From Candidatus Flemingiibacterium merdigallinarum (lineage in GTDB: Bacteria; Bacillota; Clostridia; Oscillospirales; CAG-272): 38,233 bases of DNA. This document shows, piece after piece, positions 30,667-38,233 of the stretch (position 1 is its first letter; each line of letters begins with the position of its first letter). The DNA lies in assembly GCA_904386005.1 (NCBI GenBank), contig CAJFKR010000017.1:1-38233 (forward strand). The letters are read 5' to 3'. A program made the translations under genes and the position numbers. Under the pieces are notes generated by a model. That model was not told the DNA's origin and ran no database searches. It was given only the letters and a program-made list of their open reading frames with translations.

Positions 30667-33600
30667 ATGCGCAGTGATGGCAAATCCGCGTCGGACAAAC
30701 AAGCTCCGGACGCGCTTCGCAAGGACGATATCTCGGCTGACGATCTTTTGCGGCTGCTGCACGAGAGTGTCGGCGACCGAAAGGATACTACGAAGCCGGA
30801 TAAGAGCCGCAGCCGCAAGCGTTTTGAGGAAACACCGTCGCTCGAAATCGACGAGAGTATTTACAAATCGGCCGAGCGCGAGCTGCACGACAACGAGGCA
30901 CTCACGTCGACGGACGACGATTTTGATATAGACGAGCTGATTAACAAGTATATAAATCGCTCGGAAAAACCGAATAAGAGCGAGGGAGCGCGGGTCGATT
31001 CGATCGTAAGGCAGCTTGACCCGCGCGAGCGCGCGTCCGCAAAGGCTGAAACCGACGCGGACGATAAAGCCGCGATCGGATTCGAATCGATAACTGAAAG
31101 AACAAAATCTGATATATCATACGGAACAGAAAAATCATCCGTTTCGGACGAAACATCCGTTCCGGACGAAACATCCGTTCCGGATGAAACATCCGTTCCG
31201 GACGAAACGGACGATTCGACCGAAACGGACGATTCGGACGTTCGGCTTTATCGGGCGGACGATTTGTCCGAGTCCGAGTCGTCGCAGCGGAGAGCGCCTG
31301 ACACGCTCGAACAGGCAATGCTCGACGCAAACCGGCTTTTTGACGAGGAAGCGGAGCTTGAAGCCGCCGAAAAAGATAAATCTAAGGACGAGATTGAATA
31401 CGCTCCGACAAGGTCGGATTCTGCTAAACCGATCAAGCCGAAATCGTCTGTATTCAAATCGGCGTCCGAAAAATCAAAGTCGACGCGGTCTGCATTGACC
31501 GACCCGACGCCGGACGAGGAAACCGCCTCTGAAGCGGTCGAGACGGGCGCCGGAGCGAAAAAATCGGGTACGGTCGGAACAAATTTAAACGAGTCGGATA
31601 TATCCGCTTCGAGAGCGGATACCGGCAGACACTCTGCGAAGTCGACTCCGCAGATATCAGAGCTGCCGGACACACAGCGCACCGCGGTGTTCGATATCAA
31701 GGAAGTTCGTTCCGCGGCGAGCGATGCCGCAGCCGATCCGGCCGACGGCGAATCGGCTCCGACCGAGGTGTTCGACAAGGTCAGTGATGGCTCTGCCGGC
31801 GAGCTGCCCGACCCGACCAAGACCTACGGCGACCCCGACGCCGAGGAGATCGACCAGACTGACCTGAATCTGATGATCGCGTTCGGTATGAACGACGAGA
31901 TCAAGGACAAGGTCGGCGAGGAAAAGGCGAACGAGATCGAGGTCGACATCAAGAAGCACGGCGAGGAAACCGAGCAGCTGATGAATGTCGCGAAAAAGTA
32001 TGAATACACTTCACGCTCGCAGAATGTGGAAATACTGACTAAATATAAATCGCAGTACTACACATTGATAATCCGCATAATCGCTGCGGTGCTGCTGCTC
32101 GGCGCGATGTTTCTGCTCGAGAACTGCTCGATGTTCGACCTCGAGCTGCCGTCGTTCATGAATCCGCAGGCATATCCGGTCGTCTACGCGATGATAGATC
32201 TGCAATTTGTCGTATTGTGCGGCGCGCTGGTGTTCAGGCAGCTGCCGACCGGACTGAAAAATCTGTTCACACTCAAGCCGACCGCAGAAAGTATCACCGC
32301 TTTCGTGCTAATATTGTCGGTCGCGTATACGATATTCACCTGCGCGATAGCTCCGAGGGGCGGATTCGAATTGTACAATCTGCCGGTCGCGGTCGCGGTG
32401 CTGTTCGCGCTGATGTATGAGTTCATGAACACGAAGCGCGATGTATTCAGCTTCAACGTTATTTCCACGAAGCGCCGCAAGTTCGTGGTAAGTCCGGTAT
32501 CGGACGAGACCGAGTCGCTCGAGCGCGAGATCTTCAAGGACTACGTGCCGTCCGACTCGCAGATAATCCGAGTGAGCAAGACCGACTTCGTCGACGGCTT
32601 CTTCGAGCGCACCGGAGACAACATCGTCTCCCGTCCGATAATCGGCATCGTGATTCCGCTTGTTATGATTCTCGGCGCCGGATTCTTCATTCTCAACTTC
32701 ATGAAGTCGCAGAGCCTGTACGATTCGGTGACGATGGCATACATCTCGATGGCGCTGACGATGCCGCTGTCGGCGTTCATGATATACAGTTATCCGTCCT
32801 ACCGCGCGTCGCGCAGGGCCTACGACACCGACAGCGCGATTATCGGCGAGGTTTCGCTCAACGAATACGCGTCGTCGTCGGTGATTTCGTTCGAGGACAA
32901 GGAAGTGTTCCCGTCCGGCGGAGTCAAGGTCACGAGCATCAAGGTATACGGTCAGAACCGAATCGACGAGATAATATACAACCTCGCGAGCGCGTTCATC
33001 AAGGTGGGCGGTCCGCTCGCCGACGTGTTCAGTCAGGCGACGCACGACCTCGGGCATTCGGACAACGTAGTGCTCGAGGAGGTCGACGAGGACGGCTTTA
33101 CAGTGACGGTTGACGAGATACTCGTAAACATCGGCAAGGAATCGTATATGGAGAAGCAGGACTACGAGCCGCCGTATGACGCCGAGGACAAGAAGATAGA
33201 GGAGTCGTCTGTAGGCATTATGTATATCGCGTATCAGGGACAGCTCGCGGCGAAGGTATACGTGCAGTATACTATAGACAACGAGTTCGAGCAGATACTG
33301 GCACAGCTCTATAAGACGGGTATGTGCGTAGGCATAAAGTCATTCGACCCGAATATTGACGACGTGCTGCTGTCGAAAAAAATCAAGTCGATGAAATATC
33401 CGGTCAAGGTGATTCGTTCGCGTACCGTCGAGGATATACCGCACACGTTCGAGCGCTGCAGCAGCGGTATCGTGTCGAAGCGGTCGGTCAAGGATCTGCT
33501 GAAAACGGTCGCGCTCTGCGAGAAAGTAAACGGCGCGATAAAGTCGGCGCTGATCGTTAAAATACTCGCGATGCTGCTTGGCGTAGTAGCTTCGATAGTC

Positions 33601-33705
33601 ATTTACACGTTCGGCAGCGAGCTTGGCATAACGAGCCTGCACCTGGCTGTATATCAGCTTATCTTCATAATACTGGTGCTCGGAATATCGAGACTGCTTG
33701 TTTGA
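30667..33705 (+). CDS. Large membrane protein with a degenerate P-type ATPase-like core
   Basis: A 1012-residue protein. Residues 1 to about 440 are acidic, Ser/Asp/Glu/Lys-rich and probably disordered. The rest has the order of a P1B ATPase: helices at about 465-487, 505-524, 543-563 and 573-588; a small cytosolic actuator-like segment (589-655); helices at 658-679 and 688-707, with MPL (699-701) where metal pumps have CPC; a cytosolic P/N-like region (710-955); and two C-terminal helices. VISFEDKEVFPSGG (739-752) aligns with the phosphorylation motif, keeping Asp744-Lys745 but losing TGT. GMCVGIKSFDPNID (885-898) sits at the TGDN position, and no GDGxND is seen. So it is probably not a pump; a regulatory or structural role is possible. 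Cotranscription with rlmB is likely (77-bp gap). The P-type relation is inferred from pattern, not from an alignment. Confidence 0.65.
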   Translation: MRSDGKSASDKQAPDALRKDDISADDLLRLLHESVGDRKDTTKPDKSRSRKRFEETPSLEIDESIYKSAERELHDNEALTSTDDDFDIDELINKYINRSEKPNKSEGARVDSIVRQLDPRERASAKAETDADDKAAIGFESITERTKSDISYGTEKSSVSDETSVPDETSVPDETSVPDETDDSTETDDSDVRLYRADDLSESESSQRRAPDTLEQAMLDANRLFDEEAELEAAEKDKSKDEIEYAPTRSDSAKPIKPKSSVFKSASEKSKSTRSALTDPTPDEETASEAVETGAGAKKSGTVGTNLNESDISASRADTGRHSAKSTPQISELPDTQRTAVFDIKEVRSAASDAAADPADGESAPTEVFDKVSDGSAGELPDPTKTYGDPDAEEIDQTDLNLMIAFGMNDEIKDKVGEEKANEIEVDIKKHGEETEQLMNVAKKYEYTSRSQNVEILTKYKSQYYTLIIRIIAAVLLLGAMFLLENCSMFDLELPSFMNPQAYPVVYAMIDLQFVVLCGALVFRQLPTGLKNLFTLKPTAESITAFVLILSVAYTIFTCAIAPRGGFELYNLPVAVAVLFALMYEFMNTKRDVFSFNVISTKRRKFVVSPVSDETESLEREIFKDYVPSDSQIIRVSKTDFVDGFFERTGDNIVSRPIIGIVIPLVMILGAGFFILNFMKSQSLYDSVTMAYISMALTMPLSAFMIYSYPSYRASRRAYDTDSAIIGEVSLNEYASSSVISFEDKEVFPSGGVKVTSIKVYGQNRIDEIIYNLASAFIKVGGPLADVFSQATHDLGHSDNVVLEEVDEDGFTVTVDEILVNIGKESYMEKQDYEPPYDAEDKKIEESSVGIMYIAYQGQLAAKVYVQYTIDNEFEQILAQLYKTGMCVGIKSFDPNIDDVLLSKKIKSMKYPVKVIRSRTVEDIPHTFERCSSGIVSKRSVKDLLKTVALCEKVNGAIKSALIVKILAMLLGVVASIVIYTFGSELGITSLHLAVYQLIFIILVLGISRLLV
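31135..31242 (+). repeat. 18-bp in-frame tandem repeats in the disordered region
   Basis: Four 18-bp units (31135-31206) encode S/T-S-V-P/S-D-E, followed by two related 18-bp units (31207-31242) starting ACGGACGATTCG. Unit identity is high, so copy number may vary between strains. Confidence 0.85.
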
Positions 33706-33723
33706 TTAAGGATGCCGCCGCAC

Positions 33724-33751
33724 GGATGCCGCCGCACGGCGGCATCCTTTT
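33724..33751 (+). terminator. Terminator of the P-type-ATPase-like gene with duplicated left arm
   Basis: A 10-bp stem GGATGCCGCC (33724-33733) with 33738-33747, loop GCAC, then TTTT. The 14-mer GGATGCCGCCGCAC occurs twice in a row (33710-33723, 33724-33737), giving two possible left arms. Confidence 0.85.
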
Positions 33752-33800
33752 GACGTATGAGTGAATGGTGAAATCAACAAAACACCGACAAAGGAAAGGA

Positions 33801-33840
33801 TACTTTGCTTTAGCAAAGTAGACTTCGCAAAAGCGAAGTC
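33801..33840. repeat. Two abutting 20-bp perfect hairpins between ribosome binding site and start codon
   Basis: TACTTTGC-TTTA-GCAAAGTA (33801-33820) is followed without a gap by GACTTCGC-AAAA-GCGAAGTC (33821-33840). AAAGGA (33795-33800) lies directly before them and TGGTCAT (33842-33848) directly after. Two other genes in the window have AAAGGA-N-TGGTCAT without the 40 extra bases (18129-18142 and 30648-30661), so this block looks inserted. Confidence 0.85.
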
Positions 33841-33852
33841 GTGGTCATAATT

Positions 33853-35742
33853 ATGAATAATATCACGCCAAAGCAAGCTGCGGAGCGGCTCCTGAAACAG
33901 GTCGAAAAGCCGGGGCGATATACCGGCGGCGAATATGGTCAGATTATAAAGGACAAGACTAAGATAAACGCGCGGTTCGCGTTCTGCTTTCCGGACACGT
34001 ATGAGATCGGAATGTCGAATCTCGGCGTGCGGATTCTCTACGACGCGATAAACCGCCACGCTGACCTCTGGTGCGAGCGTGCGTACGCGCCGTGGGTCGA
34101 TATGGAGGAGCTGATGCGCAAGTATGAGATTCCGCTGTACGCGCACGAGAGCGGCGACGCGCTGAATGTATTCGATTTTGTCGGCTTTACGTTGCAGTAT
34201 GAGCTTTGCTATACCAATGTACTGAATATGCTCGAGCTTGCCGGTATACCGCTGACGTCAGCCGAGCGCATGGAGGCCGACGCTCGCGGCGAGTTTATGC
34301 CTATTGTAGTCGGCGGCGGACCCTGCACCTACAACGCCGAGCCGGTCGCCGATTTCTTTGATATATTCTCGATAGGCGAGGGCGAGGAGGCTCTACCCGA
34401 GCTGATGCGGCTGTATGTGGATATGAAGGCGGACGGAAGCTACACGCGCGCTGAGTTTCTGCACCGCGCGGCACAGCTCGACGGCTTCTATGTGCCGTCG
34501 CTGTATATACCCGAATACAATTCCGACGGCAGACTCAAGGCTATGAAGCCGGTATACGATGACATACCTACTACAATAACAAAGCGCATAATCACCGACC
34601 TTGACTCTGCCGTATACCCCGAGAAATTCCTGATGCCGTACATCGAGACGGTACACGACCGTATCGTGCTCGAGGTCTACCGCGGCTGTATACGCGGCTG
34701 CCGCTTCTGTCAGGCGGGAATGGTCTACCGTCCGGTGCGCGAGAAGTCGGTCGAGGTATTGAATAAATACGCAAAGCTGTTGTATGACGCGACCGGCTAC
34801 GACGAAATTTCACTGTCTTCATTAAGCATCAGCGACTACTCGAAAATCGACTGTCTGTGTGACACCCTGCTCGAGTGGACTAATGACGCGAAGGTCAATA
34901 TCTCATTGCCGTCGATGCGCATTGACAGCTTCACAAAGGAGATAATGGAGAAGATCTCGACCGTGCGCAGTACCGGACTTACTTTCGCGCCCGAAGCCGG
35001 CACGCAAAGGCTGCGCGACGCGATAAACAAGAACGCCACCGAGGAGGACCTGCTGTGCGCTTGCCGAGTCGCGTTCGAAGCCGGCAAGACGCAGGTCAAG
35101 CTCTATTTCATGATAGGACTGCCGACCGAAACCTACGAGGATATCGAGGGCATCGCCAAGCTCGCGAAGCGGGTCATCGACACCTACTACGACGTATATC
35201 GCGGCGTCAAGGGGCGCAAGGCTCCGACCGTGACGATAAGCTGCGCCTGCTTTATTCCGAAGCCTTTCACCGCGTTCCAGTGGGAGGCTCAGAACACGCT
35301 CGAGGAGCTTGAAAAGAAGCAGAAATATCTGCGCTCGGTCATATGTGACCCGAAGATAAAGTACAACTACCACGACGCTAACGTCAGCATACTCGAGGCA
35401 GTGTTTGCGCGCGGCGACCGCAGACTCGCGCCGGCGTTCATCGAGGCGAGACGCCGCGGCATGAAATTCGACAGCTGGGACGAGTATTTTGATTTTGACG
35501 GCTGGATGAAAATTTTTGCCGACTGCGGCATCGACCCCGACTTCTACGCGACGCGCGAGAGGGGCGAGGGCGAGCTTCTGCCGTGGGATATCATCGACTG
35601 CGGGGTGACAAAGCAGTTTCTGCTCCGCGAGCGTCACAACGCCTATAAATCGGTCACAAACCGCAACTGTGCCGAAGCCTGCACCGGCTGCGGAGCAAAT
35701 AAACTCGGAGGTGAGCGCACATGGTGCCCGAAACGCAGCTGA
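33853..35742 (+). CDS. B12-binding-type radical SAM protein (TIGR03960-like)
   Basis: A 629-residue protein. An N-terminal cobalamin-binding-like domain (about 40-210) includes FPDTYEIGMSNLGVRILYD, YAPWVDMEELM and VVGGGPCTYNAEPVADFFD; the radical SAM core has CIRGCRFC (Cys279, 283, 286) and FAPEAGTQRLRDAINKN, TQVKLYFMIGLPTE; the C-terminus ends in a further Cys cluster (CAEACTGCG). The family is always paired with a DUF2344 protein, as here, where the downstream gene overlaps it by 22 bases. Reaction unknown; an RNA or protein modification is guessed from its usual neighbours. ATG 33853 is chosen over GTG 33841 because the GTG falls in the conserved leader TGGTCAT. The ribosome binding site is 52 bases away unless the two hairpins fold, which brings it to about 12. 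Confidence 0.88.
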   Translation: MNNITPKQAAERLLKQVEKPGRYTGGEYGQIIKDKTKINARFAFCFPDTYEIGMSNLGVRILYDAINRHADLWCERAYAPWVDMEELMRKYEIPLYAHESGDALNVFDFVGFTLQYELCYTNVLNMLELAGIPLTSAERMEADARGEFMPIVVGGGPCTYNAEPVADFFDIFSIGEGEEALPELMRLYVDMKADGSYTRAEFLHRAAQLDGFYVPSLYIPEYNSDGRLKAMKPVYDDIPTTITKRIITDLDSAVYPEKFLMPYIETVHDRIVLEVYRGCIRGCRFCQAGMVYRPVREKSVEVLNKYAKLLYDATGYDEISLSSLSISDYSKIDCLCDTLLEWTNDAKVNISLPSMRIDSFTKEIMEKISTVRSTGLTFAPEAGTQRLRDAINKNATEEDLLCACRVAFEAGKTQVKLYFMIGLPTETYEDIEGIAKLAKRVIDTYYDVYRGVKGRKAPTVTISCACFIPKPFTAFQWEAQNTLEELEKKQKYLRSVICDPKIKYNYHDANVSILEAVFARGDRRLAPAFIEARRRGMKFDSWDEYFDFDGWMKIFADCGIDPDFYATRERGEGELLPWDIIDCGVTKQFLLRERHNAYKSVTNRNCAEACTGCGANKLGGERTWCPKRS

Positions 35743-36410
35743 ATATACCGGTAAGAGCGAAATTCTATAAAATCGGAAGTCTACAATATATATCGCATCT
35801 CGACCTTGTGCGCACGATGACGCGCGTGCTTGTGCGCTCGCATATCCCCGCGTGGTACTCGCAGGGCTTCAATCCGCGGCTGAAGCTGACCTTTTCGCTG
35901 CCGTTGTCGATTGGAACACAGAGCGAATGCGAATTTTTCGATATCCGCCTGACACGGCAAACCGACTTTGAAAATATAAAATCGCGGCTCAACGAATCGC
36001 TGACAGATGAGATGAAAATCACCGATGTGTATACGCCCGAGCACAAATTCAGCGAGATCGCGTGGTCGGAGTATGAAATTGTAATGCACAGTCCGCGCCT
36101 TGACGAGAATTCGGCAGAGCATATGAATGCTATTTGCACAAACCCGCTTGTTGTAATGAAGCGCTCGAAGGCGGGCGACCATGAGGTCGACATCTCGCCG
36201 TTCATCAAGCTGCGCGAATGCGAGTCGCGGGCGGGCGAGCTGCGGCTTGTCGCGCTGATGAGCGCGGACAGCGCGAACTATCTGAACCCCGAGTATTTAA
36301 TCAAGGCAGCCTGCCCGCGGCTCGGAGTGACGTTTGAGAATCTATATGAGGATTACTATTCGATTGTCAGAAAGCAGGTCTATTTTGCCGACCTGACGCC
36401 GTTTTGCTAA
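35721..36410 (+). CDS. DUF2344/TIGR03936 radical-SAM-linked protein
   Basis: A 229-residue partner protein of the preceding radical SAM enzyme. The family start is clear: VRAKFYKIGSLQYISHLDLVRTMTRVLVRSHIPAWYSQGFNPRLKLTFSLPLSIGTQSECEFFDIRL. In many genomes this domain is fused to the C-terminus of the radical SAM protein, so the two most likely form one functional unit. GGAGGTGA seven bases upstream of ATG 35721 is inside the upstream gene, giving coupled translation. Rng (RNase G) and ribosomal proteins L21/L27, common next genes, are absent. Its stop overlaps the convergent DUF4363 gene by four bases. Confidence 0.88.
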   Translation: MVPETQLNIPVRAKFYKIGSLQYISHLDLVRTMTRVLVRSHIPAWYSQGFNPRLKLTFSLPLSIGTQSECEFFDIRLTRQTDFENIKSRLNESLTDEMKITDVYTPEHKFSEIAWSEYEIVMHSPRLDENSAEHMNAICTNPLVVMKRSKAGDHEVDISPFIKLRECESRAGELRLVALMSADSANYLNPEYLIKAACPRLGVTFENLYEDYYSIVRKQVYFADLTPFC

Positions 36411-36766
36411 AATATATTCGAAAAGGTGAACGAATATTTGCCGCGAATACATTGCAGAGCCGACTTGAACAGCTCGAGCTGGCAGTAGTAGCCGCCGTCG
36501 TCATTTGAGCGCAGCGCGCATTCGGCGGCGATGAGCGCGTCGTCGGCGCGGTCGATGTCGTCGTCATCGACCGATAAAATGAATATGTCGCGGCATCTCC
36601 TCCACTCGCCGGCAAGCTCGCCGAACGAAGTCGGGGAGCTGCTTTCCTGTGCTATATAAAGCAGGTCGTACAGTTCGTCGATTTTGTAGTTAAGGTAGAC
36701 TGTATCGATTGTAATGATTGTGATTATTACCAACATAATCACACAGGCAAAAATAAAAGCTCTCAT
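36407..36766 (-). CDS. DUF4363 family membrane-anchored protein
   Basis: A 119-residue protein with one N-terminal membrane helix (about 4-25) and a helical extracytoplasmic domain containing WRRCRDIFILSVDDDDIDRADDALIAAECAL, the DUF4363 pattern. The family typically follows a DUF421 gene in clostridia, as here, and its start overlaps the DUF421 stop by four bases. Function unknown; a membrane complex with the DUF421 protein is the simplest guess. It is convergent with the DUF2344 gene, with a four-base overlap of stop regions and no terminator between. Confidence 0.82.
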   Translation of the reverse strand: MRAFIFACVIMLVIITIITIDTVYLNYKIDELYDLLYIAQESSSPTSFGELAGEWRRCRDIFILSVDDDDIDRADDALIAAECALRSNDDGGYYCQLELFKSALQCIRGKYSFTFSNIF

Positions 36767-37431
36767 TGGCGCTTTACCAGATTTTCCTTTCCCGCGTCGT
36801 CGACTGTGAAGAGCACGACATCCGATAACGAAGTTTTATGATGTTTTAGCCGTGATTTCAACCATTCGTGGTCATGACCGGTATATTTTAAATCGTATTC
36901 GCTTATTTTAGAATCGATTATTAACGCGTGAGCGATGCCGGATTCGGTCGGCTTGAGCTTCAGGTCGTCGCGATCGGGCGGCGAGCAGTGCTTTTTTTGT
37001 ATGACCGAGAGCTGACCGTTTTGTTCGAGTATGGCGTAATCAACATCTGCAATGTCGGCGACGCCCGCGATACGCAGCTGGCTCAACAGTTCCTCAAGAC
37101 TGATTCGCACACGCTGGCATTCTTTGGTGTCGAGCTTGCCTTTCGATATCAGAATGCTCGGTTTTCCATCAAAAATCGGCTTGAGAAAGGGAATTTTTGT
37201 GACTGCGAATGAGATTATGACTTCTATAGAAATAAGCGTTCCGATTGAAATCACCGCGTAAATAAGTGGTATTGTCGCGTCAATAACCGGCTGCGCGGCG
37301 AGCTCGGACAGAAGTATCGTTGTTACGAGCTCCGAGACCTGCAATTCGCCGATCTGACGCTTGCCCATGAATCGCATTGTGCCGATAAGGACTGTGTATA
37401 TGATTAAAAGGCGAACAAATATCGCGAGCAT
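36763..37431 (-). CDS. DUF421 (YetF/YcaP-like) membrane protein
   Basis: A 222-residue protein with three N-terminal membrane helices (about 1-80) and a cytoplasmic DUF421 domain. Motifs are RFMGKRQIGELQVSELVTTILLSELAAQPV, PFLKPIFDGKPSILISKGKLD and the RISLEELLSQLRIAGVADIADVDYAILEQNGQLSVI stretch, all typical of YetF. The family occurs in spore-formers; some members act in germination or stress, the biochemical role being unclear. The ATG at 37431 has GGAGGTG five bases upstream. The open frame runs on to 37878 but that stretch is the AT-rich rRNA promoter region and is not coding. Confidence 0.88.
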   Translation of the reverse strand: MLAIFVRLLIIYTVLIGTMRFMGKRQIGELQVSELVTTILLSELAAQPVIDATIPLIYAVISIGTLISIEVIISFAVTKIPFLKPIFDGKPSILISKGKLDTKECQRVRISLEELLSQLRIAGVADIADVDYAILEQNGQLSVIQKKHCSPPDRDDLKLKPTESGIAHALIIDSKISEYDLKYTGHDHEWLKSRLKHHKTSLSDVVLFTVDDAGKENLVKRQ

Positions 37432-37595
37432 GGAAACACCTCCATATGATAGATTAACCGAGGAAATCATTATTATGTATTGAGTGAAATGGATACATGA
37501 GATGTATAAATGATACAAATCTGGATATAATGATAATATCAAATGAAGCATAAAGTCAAAAGTGAAAATCGTGTCGAAATATTTGGCGAAAACTA

Positions 37596-37624
37596 TTGAC
37601 AATACGAAAGAGATATGGTATACT
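37596..37624 (+). promoter_or_regulatory. rRNA operon promoter P1
   Basis: TTGACA (37596-37601), 17 bp, TATACT (37619-37624). The 164 bp to its left (37432-37595) are AT-rich; I see no further confident promoter there. Confidence 0.8.
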
Positions 37625-37697
37625 ATATAAGCTGTCAGCGAGGCGGAGACGCCGAGCGGGAGGTTGAAAAAGTCCGAAAAAACTTTTGCAAAACCCC

Positions 37698-37726
37698 TTG
37701 ACAAGCGATCAAAAATATGATATAAT
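37698..37726 (+). promoter_or_regulatory. rRNA operon promoter P2
   Basis: TTGACA (37698-37703), 17 bp, TATAAT (37721-37726), preceded by an A/T-rich UP-like stretch AAAAAACTTTTGCAAAACC. Confidence 0.88.
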
Positions 37727-37822
37727 ATCAAGGTCAGCCAAAAGCGACCGAATGGTCTTAAAAGACCGAGGCGAAATAGCAAGAGAGTTCGAAAAAAGCT
37801 TAAAAAACTTTTGCAAAACCTC

Positions 37823-37851
37823 TTGACAAACGCTTTAAGATATGATACAAT
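37823..37851 (+). promoter_or_regulatory. rRNA operon promoter P3
   Basis: TTGACA (37823-37828), 17 bp, TACAAT (37846-37851), preceded by the same AAAAAACTTTTGCAAAACC stretch as P2. The pair is a duplication of about 50 bp at 125-bp spacing. Confidence 0.85.
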
Positions 37852-38144
37852 ATATAAGTCGCGTGTGAGTGACAGCAAAGGGAAACGAAAGAATCCCTTA
37901 ACAGGAATGGTCCTTGAAAATTGAACAGCAAGAGATTGAAAGAAAAGATTGAAAGAAAAGTACAGTGAGGAGCATTAAGCGAGCTTAATGCTACCGAAAC
38001 GAAGCTAACTTGAAGGAAATCTCGACAATTCTTTTGAACACGAACAAAAGGTAAATTTAAGTAAAAAGAGCAAACAAAGATTAAAGCTCTGAAATTGATA
38101 TTTTGAGTGATGAGAATTAATTCTCAGCGCTTTCTATATACCAT
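37852..38144 (+). other. 16S rRNA leader with antitermination-like and processing elements
   Basis: The leader holds a boxA-like TCCTTGAAAA (37911-37920), a 10-bp perfect hairpin AGCATTAAGC/GCTTAATGCT (37971-37992), CTTTTG/CAAAAG (about 38032-38051), and a 16-bp palindrome TGAGAATTAATTCTCA (38111-38126) about 20 bases before the mature 16S end. The last may form part of the RNase III-type processing stem with sequence beyond the window. Confidence 0.6.

Positions 38145-38233
<89 letters not shown>

Noticed and set aside
37432-37878. Extension of the DUF421 frame upstream to 37878
   Set aside because: It crosses the rRNA promoters, and the ATG at 37431 has a strong ribosome binding site and gives the usual family length.

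Overview
The window is a 38-kb chromosomal segment of a Gram-positive, spore-forming anaerobe of class Clostridia, most likely a gut Oscillospirales/Ruminococcaceae-type organism. The evidence is the germination protease gpr, spoIIP, a SigH-like sigma factor, clostridial families DUF4364, DUF4363, DUF421 and zf-trcl, the paired radical-SAM/DUF2344 genes, the start of a 16S rRNA gene at the right edge, strong GGAGG-type ribosome binding sites and consensus sigma-A promoters. Family names come from recognising motifs by eye; no database search was run.

Layout. 1-586 (-): N-terminal half of a membrane-anchored SGNH/GDSL hydrolase. 779-1411 (+): queH. 1659-2951 (-): a double-domain class II aldolase. 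3256-7172 (+): an ABC exporter followed by two paralogous AraC regulators. 7365-10542 (-): a secreted CBM9-like protein, a PflX-like radical SAM protein and a CapA-like protein. 10783-17823 (+): three tandem paralogous lipoproteins, each a predicted beta-propeller-like half joined to an ABC solute-binding half. 18146-19597 (+): a fourth solute-binding lipoprotein. 19699-20274 (+): an amidase-domain protein. 20699-22320 (+): type II pantothenate kinase overlapping a HAD-IIA phosphatase. 22287-25242 (-): a small membrane protein, spoIIP and gpr. 25762-27459 (+): an OppA-like lipoprotein with a long structured leader. 27578-36410 (+): DUF4364, SigH-like factor, a tRNA-like remnant, a zinc-ribbon protein, an RlmB-type methyltransferase, a large P-type-ATPase-like membrane protein, and the radical SAM/DUF2344 pair. 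36407-37431 (-): DUF4363 and DUF421. 37596-38233 (+): three tandem rRNA promoters, leader and the first 89 bases of 16S rRNA.

How the genes work together. The window is mostly housekeeping and sporulation genes mixed with orphan uptake lipoproteins: five solute-binding proteins are present and no importer permease or importer ATPase lies beside any of them. The most unusual items are: (i) a 1012-residue protein with the eight-helix topology of P1B ATPases whose DKTGT, TGDN and GDGxND motifs are degraded (a candidate pseudo-ATPase); (ii) a 40-bp double-hairpin insertion between the Shine-Dalgarno and the start codon of the B12-type radical SAM gene, recognised because two other genes in the window carry the same leader without it; (iii) a six-copy 24-bp in-frame minisatellite inside the N-terminal cysteine motif of the PflX-like radical SAM protein; (iv) a degenerate tRNA-like sequence; and (v) a class II aldolase whose second domain has lost its metal and catalytic residues. 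I see no CRISPR array, insertion sequence or prophage.
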